Source of the DNA: Burkholderiaceae bacterium
GTDB taxonomy: Bacteria > Pseudomonadota > Gammaproteobacteria > Burkholderiales > Burkholderiaceae_B
Assembly: GCA_017983955.1 (NCBI GenBank)
Contig: JAGOAJ010000010.1
Location: 1 to 64,000, forward strand
Direction of reading: 5' to 3'
Length of the DNA stretch: 64,000 nt
How positions within the stretch are numbered: position 1 is the stretch's first letter; each line of letters begins with the position of its first letter. The notes under the pieces were generated by a model that did not search any database, was not told the origin of the DNA, and worked only from the letters and a program-made list of their open reading frames with translations. Below, piece after piece: positions 56,189-64,000 of the stretch. A program made the translations under genes and the position numbers.

Positions 56189-57045
56189 GCTTGCCCCTTG
56201 CGCGAAATCAGGCCGTTAGGACGCAGTAACAAAACCAGCACCATGAAGATGTACACGAGAAAAGCACCCATCTCGGGGAAGTAATACTTGCCCGTCATGT
56301 CGATAACACCGATTAGCAAGGCCGCAACAAAGGGCCCCACCAGCGTGCCTGCCCCACCTACCGCGACCACCATCAGAAAGTAAATCATGTACTTCAGGGC
56401 AAAGGCCGGCTCCATGCCCAGCAGCTCCAGGCTAAGTGCCCCACCCAAGCCTGCCAGTCCGCATCCCAGCGCAAAGGTCAGGAAAAAAAGCCGCTGTACA
56501 TTAATGCCCATGCCATTGGCAGCCCTGGCATTATCCACTGCCGCCCTGACCCTGGCGCCGTAAGACGTTCTGGATAAGCCCAGCAACAGCAGCACCATAA
56601 CGGCCAGGCCACTAAAGACCAATAAGGAGCGATAGCGTCCTAGACCTATCCCCATGAACTGATACTGTCCCTGCAGCCAAGCAGGCAAGGTAAACATCTG
56701 TATGGACGGTCCAAACAGCCAGCTTGCCACGGCGGTCGCAACAAATACCACGCCTATGGACAGCAATACCTGAGCCAGTGGATGGTCGCCGTATAAATGT
56801 CGAAACAACAGGACTTCCAGTAGCCCGCCGACCACAGCCGCCGCAACGAATGCGCAAACCAGAGCCATCACAAACCCTAAGCCCCAGCTATTCATGGCAA
56901 CCAGCGCCGCATAGCCGCCTATCATGGCAAAAACACCATGGGCCAGGTTGACGAAACTCATCAAACCCAAGGTAATGGACAGGCCTACGCTCATTAAAAA
57001 CAGCAGCATGCCATAGGCAATACCATCAAAGATCACCGTGGCCAT
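56185..57045 (-). CDS. Branched-chain-type ABC transporter permease (LivH-like)
   Basis: A 286-residue permease with eight helices; the LivH landmark GLMSFVNLAHGVFAMIGGYAAL is near residue 27 and the contact loop is RAAVDNARAANGMGINVQRL. It lies 75 bases after the binding-protein gene. It pairs with the LivM-like permease to form the channel. Confidence 0.88.
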   Translation of the reverse strand: MATVIFDGIAYGMLLFLMSVGLSITLGLMSFVNLAHGVFAMIGGYAALVAMNSWGLGFVMALVCAFVAAAVVGGLLEVLLFRHLYGDHPLAQVLLSIGVVFVATAVASWLFGPSIQMFTLPAWLQGQYQFMGIGLGRYRSLLVFSGLAVMVLLLLGLSRTSYGARVRAAVDNARAANGMGINVQRLFFLTFALGCGLAGLGGALSLELLGMEPAFALKYMIYFLMVVAVGGAGTLVGPFVAALLIGVIDMTGKYYFPEMGAFLVYIFMVLVLLLRPNGLISRKGQA

Positions 57046-57120
57046 AAAGCACGCCGCGGTTTTTCGTCCATGACAGCAAGCTGCTGATGTTCAGTGTGTT
57101 TCACGGATCTGTACGTCTGT

Positions 57121-58314
57121 TTACTTGGTGGACAACGCCGGATCTTGCACCTGATCAAACTGGTCAAACTCCACATTCACCAGCTTGCCAGCCACCTTTT
57201 CCACACGGCGTATATACACAGTCTGCACAATATCGCGCGTATCGGCAGCGATACGAATTGGACCACGCGGACTATCCAGTTCCAGCCCCTTCAACGCAGC
57301 CATGATGGCGTCAGCAGTCATATCGCCACTGGTCTTTTGCATGGCGGCATCCAGCGCCGCCAGCGCGTCATAGGCGGCCACAGAGAAATAACTGGGCCGC
57401 ATACTGGTACCGAACTCGGTTTCGAAATCTTGCACGAATTTTTTATTTTTAGCCGACGGATGCGCATAGGAGTAATGGTGACTGGTCACCAGTCCCAGCG
57501 CCACGTCGCCGGTGGCTTCCAGATAGCTGTCATCTGTGGCTTCGCCCGTGGCGTACAAGGTGATTCCCGCCTTATCCAGGCCGCGTTCCTGCCACGCCTT
57601 CATAAAGGCAGGCGGCATGACCCCTGATGGGAAAAAGATAAAAGCAGCATCAGGGCGCGCATCCTTGATGCGTTGCACATAGGCAGAAAAGTCTGGATTG
57701 CTCATGGGGATGCGAACCTGGTCCATGATCTGCCCGCCGCCTTTGGTGAAGGCATCTTTAAAAGCCACCTCGGCATCCAGTCCAGGCCCATAATTGGCCA
57801 CCACGGTGTAGGCGTTTTTTACGCCGTTTTTTAGCATCCACAGCGCCATGGGTGCTGACACCTGCTGCACAGTAAACGCCACGCGGGCCATATAGGGCGA
57901 ACTGGCAGGTATGCCCGACGAGGCCGCGTTCATGATAATCGTGGGTATTTTCCCCTTGGTCACTACCGGCGCGACGGCATAGGCATTGGGACTGAAGTCC
58001 AGCCCAGTCAGAAAGTTGACCTTATCATTAACGATCAATTCCTGAGCATAGCGTTTGGCCATATCTGGCGCCGCCCCTGCTGTGTCTTTGCGTATCAGTT
58101 GAACTTCGCGTCCACCCAACCGACCACCGTGTTCGTTAAGGTACAGCGCCATGCCCGCATCAAACTGCCTGCCATAGTCTGCATAAGGTCCTGACCAACT
58201 GGCAATCACGCCAATACGTATGGGGTCCTGTTGGTCGGCAGCCTGCACAGGCGCAACAGCCACTAATCCGGTAAGTGCCAGGGCGGCTATCGCAACAAAC
58301 TTTTGTGTCTTCAT
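57121..58314 (-). CDS. Branched-chain-type ABC transporter substrate-binding protein
   Basis: A 397-residue type I binding protein from the ATG at 58314. A Sec signal peptide ends at about PVQA (residue 23). The mature part begins ADQQDPIRIGVIASWSGPYADYGRQFDAGM and has GREVQLIRKDTAG and LTGLDFSPNAYA. An ORF extension of 38 residues runs into the MFS gene and is rejected. The ligand is unknown. No ATPase gene is present in this operon. Confidence 0.88.
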   Translation of the reverse strand: MKTQKFVAIAALALTGLVAVAPVQAADQQDPIRIGVIASWSGPYADYGRQFDAGMALYLNEHGGRLGGREVQLIRKDTAGAAPDMAKRYAQELIVNDKVNFLTGLDFSPNAYAVAPVVTKGKIPTIIMNAASSGIPASSPYMARVAFTVQQVSAPMALWMLKNGVKNAYTVVANYGPGLDAEVAFKDAFTKGGGQIMDQVRIPMSNPDFSAYVQRIKDARPDAAFIFFPSGVMPPAFMKAWQERGLDKAGITLYATGEATDDSYLEATGDVALGLVTSHHYSYAHPSAKNKKFVQDFETEFGTSMRPSYFSVAAYDALAALDAAMQKTSGDMTADAIMAALKGLELDSPRGPIRIAADTRDIVQTVYIRRVEKVAGKLVNVEFDQFDQVQDPALSTK

Positions 58315-58364
58315 AGGAAGGATATGTCCTGTATGGAGAAGCGCCGCTGTGGCACGTTCCTGTT

Positions 58365-59780
58365 TTAGAGCTGCGCCAAGGCCCGACGTGCCCCACCGCT
58401 TAAACATGCGGCCAAGGCCGGCGCGCAAGCAAATACCACGAACAGCGCGACGGCGGCGTACTGTGCGCCCTCCAGCCCGCCTGGCCGAGTAAACCCAGCT
58501 GCATTAGTGACCATGCCCGCAACGCTGGCGCCCAAGGCCATGGCATATAGCTGTAACGTAGTAATGGCGGCCGACGCTACGTTTTCCTGGCCCACAGGCG
58601 CGCTTTTGAAGATACGCGTCAGCAAGTGCGGCCAGCATAGCCCTACCCCAAGTCCCACCCCGATCAAGGGCAGGGTCAGCCACCAATCGCTACCACCCAA
58701 GGTCAAGGCCGTCATAGGCATCAGCACCGCCAGCAACGCGGTAGACAGGGCGGAAATCAACGGCCCCACCATAATCAAGCGATTAGCCACGGCTTCAGAA
58801 CGGCTGGAACTGATAAATGATCCCGTAGTCCAGCCAGCCGATAGCAAGGCCATCCAGTAACCGGCAATTAGCGGTGACTTGTTATGTATTACCTGCAGGA
58901 AGTAAGGAATGAATACTTCCGTGGTCACACCAGCGCTAAGCAGAAAAACACAGGCATACAAACTGCCCAAAGCGGTTTTCATAGAATACGAACCGGTAGG
59001 CATAATGCGGGCAGTAGCACGGTTATCCGCACGGGCAATCAACACCGTCAGCAACAAGCCGCCCACCACGCCCGCCAGGTTCCAGCTCCATAGGTCAGAC
59101 ACGCTGCCCACAGACACCACCATTACCGACAAAATCAGCAAGAATATTTTGCCCAAAGGCGCTTTAACCGGCTGGCTGCCACGGCCAGTGGTTTTAGCGG
59201 CTAACTGGGTATGCACCAGCCAGGCCAACACCGCCGCCAGCGGCAGGACGGCCCAGAAGGCCATGCGCCAGTGACCTGTTTGGGCAAAGATGCCGCCTAT
59301 CGCCGGACCAGCCAGCGTCGCGATGCCCCACATGCTGGATACCAGCACCATGGCGCGCGGCCATAAGCGTTCTTCAAACACCAGGCGTACCGACGAATAG
59401 CTTAGACCCAGCAACAAGCCACCACCCAAGCCTTGGGCAGTACGCCCTACCAGCAACCACGGCATGCTGGGCGCCAGGGCGCAACCTGCGGTTCCCACGA
59501 CGAACATGGCGATAGCCAGCAGAAAGGCTTTTTGCGTACCCACCACATCCATGGCTTTGGGCGACAGGGCCGACCCCAATATGGACGCCGCCACAAACAA
59601 GGTAGTGTTCCAAGCGTAGTATTCCAGCCCGCCTATGTCTTTGACCACCGAAGGCAATATGGTGGTGACGATGTAAACATTGACCGCGTGCAGCGCCACG
59701 CCACCGGCCAACGCCAAGGAACGTAGCCCGTTCTTACCTGACAGCAGTTCTGACCACGAACCTGATTGTCTTGTGCTCAT
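58365..59780 (-). CDS. Major facilitator superfamily transporter
   Basis: A 471-residue MFS protein from the ATG at 59780, with about 13-14 hydrophobic segments. Motif A-like stretches are weak (SPKAMDVVGTQKAF), while VGRTAQGLGGGLLLGLSYSSVRLVF and IATLAGPAIGGIFAQTGHWRMAFW match the 14-helix drug-exporter (DHA2) group. It probably exports a small molecule by proton antiport; the substrate is unknown. It lies 13 bases after slyX and 50 before the binding-protein gene, so the three may be cotranscribed. Confidence 0.83.
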   Translation of the reverse strand: MSTRQSGSWSELLSGKNGLRSLALAGGVALHAVNVYIVTTILPSVVKDIGGLEYYAWNTTLFVAASILGSALSPKAMDVVGTQKAFLLAIAMFVVGTAGCALAPSMPWLLVGRTAQGLGGGLLLGLSYSSVRLVFEERLWPRAMVLVSSMWGIATLAGPAIGGIFAQTGHWRMAFWAVLPLAAVLAWLVHTQLAAKTTGRGSQPVKAPLGKIFLLILSVMVVSVGSVSDLWSWNLAGVVGGLLLTVLIARADNRATARIMPTGSYSMKTALGSLYACVFLLSAGVTTEVFIPYFLQVIHNKSPLIAGYWMALLSAGWTTGSFISSSRSEAVANRLIMVGPLISALSTALLAVLMPMTALTLGGSDWWLTLPLIGVGLGVGLCWPHLLTRIFKSAPVGQENVASAAITTLQLYAMALGASVAGMVTNAAGFTRPGGLEGAQYAAVALFVVFACAPALAACLSGGARRALAQL

Positions 59781-59793
59781 AAATTCAACGTCA

Positions 59794-60000
59794 TCAATAG
59801 TGCGGCGGCCTTTCTTGCGTATAGGCATCGGCGCCACCGTCTGCGTCCCCTGCCCCCATGCGCTTTGCCAAAGACGCGCAGGTGGCGCGCAATTCATCTA
59901 TCTGTTTCTGCTGTCTGTAAATGATGTCGCTGAGCTCCTGTGTCAGATCTTCCTGAGCCAGAACCTTCAGTTCAATATCCACCAAACGCTTTTCTGTCAT
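59794..60000 (-). CDS. slyX: SlyX family protein
   Basis: A 68-residue protein from the ATG at 60000. It begins with a coiled-coil-like helix (MTEKRLVDIELKVLAQEDLT then QELSDIIYRQQKQIDEL) and ends with PPHY, the conserved C-terminus of SlyX. Function is unknown. An upstream in-frame start at 60030 would add ten residues not seen in the family. Confidence 0.85.
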   Translation of the reverse strand: MTEKRLVDIELKVLAQEDLTQELSDIIYRQQKQIDELRATCASLAKRMGAGDADGGADAYTQERPPHY

Positions 60001-60297
60001 TGCTAAATGTTCCGTCGCCGCAAAAAACACTAGTTTAGTCGGTCATCGTGCTGCCCGACCCTGCTTGCCGCCATCCTGGTCCTGTCCCGTGCTGAATACC
60101 ACACTATGCTAAATAATTGCCCTGATGGAAAACCCTTGTGATATCATAGTCTTGCTAAATGATGAAAAATGCGCTAGTACCTGATGGTAGGGCTAACCAA
60201 TTCCCACCATTACCTATTCCCACGACCTTTTAACCGAATCACTACGGTATCAAGAAGCCTATGGGCATTTATTTACTGATTTTCAAGGAGTACACAC
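60001..60297. other. Intergenic region between slyX and infA
   Basis: 297 bases with no convincing open reading frame, divergent between slyX and infA, so it should contain promoters for both. An AT-rich stretch around 60110-60170 is the most likely place, but no -35/-10 pair with good spacing is clear. AAGGAG is at 60285-60290 for infA. Confidence 0.5.
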
Positions 60298-60558
60298 ATG
60301 GCTAAAGAAGAGCTGATCGAAATGGGCGGACTAGTTACAGAAGTTCTACCCGACTCTCGCTTTCGCGTCACCCTGGACAACGGCCACCCCGTCGTCGCCT
60401 ACACCGGCGGAAAAATGCGCAAGCACCATATCCGTATCTTGGCTGGCGACAAAGTCTCCCTGGAAATGTCGCCCTACGACCTTAGTAAGGGCCGTATTAC
60501 ATTTCGCCATATTGCTGGCCGTCCGCCAGCGGGTCCACGTACCCAGCGCCGCCGCTAA
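60298..60558 (+). CDS. infA: Translation initiation factor IF-1 (stand-alone copy)
   Basis: An 86-residue IF-1: S1/OB fold with [41 protein letters not shown] and [21 protein letters not shown]. It is about 14 residues longer than E. coli IF-1, with a basic, proline-rich tail ([13 protein letters not shown]). Many Burkholderiales carry a ribosomal-operon infA and a second, separate copy; the lack of ribosomal-protein neighbours and the tail suggest this is the second. Ribosome site AAGGAG is at proper distance. Confidence 0.93.
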   Translation: MAKEELIEMGGLVTEVLPDSRFRVTLDNGHPVVAYTGGKMRKHHIRILAGDKVSLEMSPYDLSKGRITFRHIAGRPPAGPRTQRRR

Positions 60559-60656
60559 GCATTGCGAACGCGGGTGTCCCAGTGGTGCATCCGTTTTCTC
60601 ACCGGCAAACCATTACAATCGGGCAAGTTCACTACTGCCTGTAAGGCATGCTTTTG

Positions 60657-62267
60657 ATGCGCACTCCGCCTATGCCCTACCCGCCCACACTACCTGACAA
60701 CGCTGATGCTATCAGTATGCCTGCCGAACTGACAGACATGCCACAGTGGTCGGAATTCGCTGACGCTGCCAAATCAGCCAGCATACAGACTCATGCCCTG
60801 CGCGTAATCAACGCTGCTGGCATCGCCCTGGATATCAGCGGCCAAGTCACCTCGCCACGCCTAATCAAAACCACCGCCGCATTGCTGCAAGCACGCCACC
60901 TGGATCAGGCCCGAACCTGTTTACTTGATGGTGAAATCAGCAATCTGACCGAAGGCCGCGCCGCTTGGCATTCTGCCCTGCGTGCCCCCGCCCCCGCCGA
61001 AGAAATCGCCTTTGAGCGCGAACGCATGAATGCCTTTGTACGACAGGCGGATGCCGAACGACGCTGGCGCAATATCATTCATATTGGCATAGGCGGCAGC
61101 GACTGGGGCGTGCGGCTATCCGTCAGCGCCTTCGGCTATGCCGGTGCCTGGCGCCAAGTACATTTCGTGGCCAATATTGACGGCCACGCCATGCAAGGCT
61201 GCCTGGCTGGCCTGGACCCTCACGATACCTTGGTAGTGCTGGCATCCAAGTCGTTTTCGACCGCTGAAACCCTGCAAAATGGCCAGCGTGCCATGGAGTG
61301 GTTGTTGGCCTCTGGTGTTAAAAATCCCTATAGCCAGGTCGTCGCCATTACCGCCAAACCCCAACTGGCTCGAAACTGGGGCATTCCTGACAGCAATATT
61401 TTTAAACTATGGGATTGGGTAGGCGGCCGCTTTTCACTATGGTCTGCCGTTAACCTGACGACGGCGCTGGCAATTAGCGCCGATATCGTCGCCGGCATGC
61501 AAGCTGGCGCCGCCGCCATGGACACCCACTTCAGTACAGCGCCCATCGCCGAAAACGCCCCCGTGCAGATGGCCGTAGCTGGGGTCATCAACCGTAGCCT
61601 GCTGGGCTATGGTTCACTAAATATTGCTCCCTATGATTTCCGGTTGGCCAATCTGGTGCCATATATCCAGCAACTGGAAATGGAGTCTTTGGGGAAATCA
61701 GTCAATCTGGCGGGCAACCCAGTCGGCGTACCTACCGGCCCCGCCGTCTGGGGCATGCCGGGCACGGACGCCCAGCACACATTTTTTCAATGGTTGCACC
61801 AAGGCAGCGATGGCGCGCCCGTTGACTTCATCGTCTGCCAGCACCCCGACCATAATTGGGCAAACCACCATCAACGCCTGCTGGCCAACTGTCTGGCGCA
61901 GCGCGAAGCGCTGCTAAAAGGAAAGTCCTACGACACTGCTCTACAGGAAAACCTGCAAGCAGGCATGGCCTTGCCCCAAGCACAATGGCTGGCCAAACAC
62001 CGCATGCACGCGGGCGGGCGGCCATCTAATTTGTTGGTGCTGTCACGCCTGTCGCCCTACACTCTGGGCGCCTTGCTGGCCCTGTATGAACACAAGGTCT
62101 TCGTCCAGGGACTGATCTGGGGCATCAACCCCTTTGACCAGTGGGGCGTGGAATACGGCAAGGTCCTGGCCAAGGGCATACTGAAAGCGATGTCCGGTGG
62201 TGACGCCAGTAGCGACAGCCACGATGCATCTACGTCGCACTGGATAACGCAGTTTTCCCCAAAATAA
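60657..62267 (+). CDS. pgi: Glucose-6-phosphate isomerase
   Basis: A protein of 536 residues from the ATG at 60657 (AAGG ten bases upstream; ATGs at 60648 and 60672 are alternatives). It interconverts glucose-6-phosphate and fructose-6-phosphate. Sugar-phosphate site GIGGSDWGVRL and SKSFSTAETL, the histidine in FFQWLHQGS and the lysine in GVEYGKVLAKGI are present. At the position of the usual catalytic glutamate (WGEPGTNGQH in many species) the sequence reads WGMPGTDAQH, with Met367. It overlaps the convergent GMC gene by 38 bases. Confidence 0.9.
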   Translation: MRTPPMPYPPTLPDNADAISMPAELTDMPQWSEFADAAKSASIQTHALRVINAAGIALDISGQVTSPRLIKTTAALLQARHLDQARTCLLDGEISNLTEGRAAWHSALRAPAPAEEIAFERERMNAFVRQADAERRWRNIIHIGIGGSDWGVRLSVSAFGYAGAWRQVHFVANIDGHAMQGCLAGLDPHDTLVVLASKSFSTAETLQNGQRAMEWLLASGVKNPYSQVVAITAKPQLARNWGIPDSNIFKLWDWVGGRFSLWSAVNLTTALAISADIVAGMQAGAAAMDTHFSTAPIAENAPVQMAVAGVINRSLLGYGSLNIAPYDFRLANLVPYIQQLEMESLGKSVNLAGNPVGVPTGPAVWGMPGTDAQHTFFQWLHQGSDGAPVDFIVCQHPDHNWANHHQRLLANCLAQREALLKGKSYDTALQENLQAGMALPQAQWLAKHRMHAGGRPSNLLVLSRLSPYTLGALLALYEHKVFVQGLIWGINPFDQWGVEYGKVLAKGILKAMSGGDASSDSHDASTSHWITQFSPK

Positions 62268-63840
62268 GGTCAGCGGCTTTTTCAGCAATCATCATGACCG
62301 CTGCCTGGGTGTTACCTGACACCATAGACGGCATCACCGATGCGTCTACAACACGCAGGCCTTGTAAGCCTTTAACCAGCAAATCGGGGGCAACGACGGC
62401 GTTAGCATCTGCACCCATGCGGCAGGTTCCAATCGGATGATAAATAGTCTGGCCATTATTACGTGCAAAATCCAACCACGCCTGTTGCGTAGTTATGGAT
62501 TTACCCGGACTCAATTCGCTATCTACAAATGGACGCAAGGCGGGCTGGCCCACAATACGCCGCGCAATTTTCATGCCCTCGATCAGGCTATCCTGATCTT
62601 CGCTTGCCGCCAGCACATTAGGCCTGATCAGCGGCGCATCCAGCGGGTTGCCTGAACGTATATGGATGCTGCCTGTAGACTGCGGGCGCAGTTGTGTGAC
62701 CCCTATCGTCATACCGGGCTGGGTATCCAGCTTACGTTCTGCGGCATTGGCATAACTCGCGTGCACAAAGAAATACTGAATATCCGGTGTGGCTAATTCG
62801 TGGCGTGTTTTTACAAAGCCAAAGTTCAAGCCTGTGCCTAAGGTAAGTATGCCGGTGCGCTTCAGGTAATACTGTGCCACCTCGCGTCCCAAGCGCCAGC
62901 CTTGACTCATTTCGTTCAGGGTCACTGTGTTCTTGACCCGCCAGTTCATGCGTGTCGCAAAGTGATCTATGTAATTGGAGCCAACTGCAGGCAAAGCATG
63001 CTGAACCTTAAGGCCTGCAGCTTGAATGGTGGCGGGGTCACCTATGCCGGACAGTTCTAGTATTTGCGGTGTTTGTATCGTTCCTGCGGCCAATATGACT
63101 TCGGCGCGCGCCTTGATGCTGATGGTTTGCTGGCCCTGACGATACACCACGCCCGTGCAACGCTTATTGTCCAACAACAGGTGCTGCACATGCGCGCCGG
63201 TTCTGACAGTTAGGTTAGAGCGATGACGTGCAGGTGTTAAATACCCATCTACCACGCTCCAGCGACGCCCGGCCTTCTGTGACACCTGATAGTAGCCAAA
63301 GCCTTCTTGATCGTCCTGGTTGTAATCCGCGTTCAACACCTGCCCGTCTTCTTGCGCAGCGGCTAAAAAAGCGCTGGACACAGGAAAGCGTTCTTTGACC
63401 TCTTCAATATGCATAGGACCATTAGTGCCGCGCCCTAGGCCACCTGGTGCGTAATTTTCTAGCTTTTCAAAATAAGGCTTGATGTCATCATAGCCCCAGC
63501 CGGTCGCCCCTTCGTCCTGCGCCCAGCGATCGAAATCTTGGGGCTGTCCACGCACATAGATCATTCCGTTGATCAAGGTAGATCCGCCTAAGCCTTTACC
63601 CCGGGGTATGGAAATAGTCCGGCCATGCACGTTATCTTCCGGCTCGGTTGCAAAGCGCCAGTTAAAACGTGGATGCGTCAACAACTTGCTAAAGCCGGCA
63701 GGAATAGGCACCCAAAACCCTTTACCGTCGCCACCAGCCTCTAGTAACAGCACGGTGTGTTCACCAGAAGCCGTTAGCCGGTTTGCCAAAATACACCCTG
63801 CGGTACCTCCACCCACAATAATGTAGTCAAAGGTGTCCAT
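62230..63840 (-). CDS. GMC-family FAD-dependent oxidoreductase (choline dehydrogenase-like)
   Basis: A 536-residue flavoprotein. FAD site DYIIVGGGTAGCILANRL at the N-terminus, the GMC signature in RGKGLGGSTLINGMIYVRG, the catalytic histidine in IYHPIGTCRMG and the C-terminal VVDASVMPSMVSGNTQAAVMM. It oxidises an alcohol, passing electrons to oxygen or quinone; members act on choline, long-chain or aromatic alcohols. It starts two bases after the shikimate-dehydrogenase-like gene, whose end carries AAGGA, so the pair is coupled. Confidence 0.88.
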   Translation of the reverse strand: MDTFDYIIVGGGTAGCILANRLTASGEHTVLLLEAGGDGKGFWVPIPAGFSKLLTHPRFNWRFATEPEDNVHGRTISIPRGKGLGGSTLINGMIYVRGQPQDFDRWAQDEGATGWGYDDIKPYFEKLENYAPGGLGRGTNGPMHIEEVKERFPVSSAFLAAAQEDGQVLNADYNQDDQEGFGYYQVSQKAGRRWSVVDGYLTPARHRSNLTVRTGAHVQHLLLDNKRCTGVVYRQGQQTISIKARAEVILAAGTIQTPQILELSGIGDPATIQAAGLKVQHALPAVGSNYIDHFATRMNWRVKNTVTLNEMSQGWRLGREVAQYYLKRTGILTLGTGLNFGFVKTRHELATPDIQYFFVHASYANAAERKLDTQPGMTIGVTQLRPQSTGSIHIRSGNPLDAPLIRPNVLAASEDQDSLIEGMKIARRIVGQPALRPFVDSELSPGKSITTQQAWLDFARNNGQTIYHPIGTCRMGADANAVVAPDLLVKGLQGLRVVDASVMPSMVSGNTQAAVMMIAEKAADLILGKTALSSAT

Positions 63841-63842
63841 GA

Positions 63843-64000
63843 TTATTGGTCCTTACCCATCATGAACTGGGCCATCAGGCGTATTTGCTGGTCCAGCATA
63901 TGCCGCCCGTAATGCACGACACAGCCTTTTTCTTGTGCGGCCAACAATAACGGCGTCTGCTCGGGCTTCATGATGATTTCAGCCACCACCATGCTGGGCT
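63843..64000 (-). CDS. Shikimate dehydrogenase family protein, C-terminal part (runs off the window)
   Basis: The last 51 codons are visible on the minus strand, ending with TAA at 63843-63845. The residues VVAEIIMKPEQTPLLLAAQ then GRHMLDQQIRLMAQFM match the C-terminal region of AroE/YdiB-type dehydrogenases, especially the stand-alone forms found in catabolic clusters of Burkholderiales. The coupled GMC oxidoreductase suggests a quinate- or shikimate-like catabolic role rather than the biosynthetic aroE, but the N-terminal part is outside the window. Confidence 0.7.
   Translation of the reverse strand, partial: PSMVVAEIIMKPEQTPLLLAAQEKGCVVHYGRHMLDQQIRLMAQFMMGKDQ

Noticed and set aside
1-64000. 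CRISPR arrays, insertion sequences, prophage, integrase or attachment sites, tRNA or rRNA genes
   Set aside because: Reading through the window I found no spaced direct repeats, no transposase-like protein and no tRNA- or rRNA-like sequence in the gaps.

Overview
The window looks like chromosomal DNA of a betaproteobacterium of the order Burkholderiales, most probably Alcaligenaceae. This rests on the protein character, the abundance of solute-binding-protein ABC importers, a stand-alone extra infA gene and the UrtABCDE/AmiC arrangement. The genus cannot be fixed from the sequence alone. Coding density is high. I see no insertion sequence, phage, CRISPR array, tRNA or rRNA.

Layout. 1-5.2 kb (minus): a urea/short-chain-amide importer urtABCDE followed by the start of an AmiC-like amide sensor, preceded by a long leader with a promoter and a strong intrinsic terminator. 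5.3-6.3 kb (minus): a DUF486 membrane protein and UbiX. 6.4-8.6 kb (plus): an O-antigen ligase and a GT9 glycosyltransferase. 8.8-14.8 kb (plus): an RraA-type aldolase, an aminotransferase, a polar amino-acid importer and a LysR regulator. 14.9-23.7 kb (plus): a branched-chain-type importer followed by an acyl-CoA ligase, a small protein, an alpha/beta hydrolase, a GntR regulator and a crotonase; this reads as one catabolic operon for an organic acid. 23.7-30.1 kb (minus): aldehyde dehydrogenase, SDR, a NitT/TauT-type importer and rmuC.

30.2-48.6 kb (minus) is an eight-gene, translationally coupled alpha-glucan/trehalose operon: glgA, glgE, treS-maltokinase, glgB, glgX, treZ, malQ, treY. It can make glucan from trehalose (TreS, maltokinase, GlgE, GlgB) and trehalose from glucan (GlgX, TreY, TreZ), so it encodes a closed cycle. 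Next to it, at 48.6-55.3 kb, lie an NtrC-type response regulator, a second sigma-54 activator lacking a receiver domain, an rpoN gene, a UDP-glucose-dehydrogenase-like gene and an aldo/keto reductase. I find sigma-54 (-24/-12) promoter sequences directly in front of glgA, rpoN and the dehydrogenase-like gene. The dehydrogenase-like protein has lost most of the family's catalytic residues. My main proposal is that this is a self-contained sigma-54 regulatory module (own sigma factor, two activators, three promoters) driving storage-glucan and trehalose metabolism.

55.3-64 kb: an importer with binding protein and two permeases but no ATPases, an MFS transporter and SlyX (all minus), infA and pgi (plus), then a GMC oxidoreductase and the end of a shikimate-dehydrogenase-like gene (minus).
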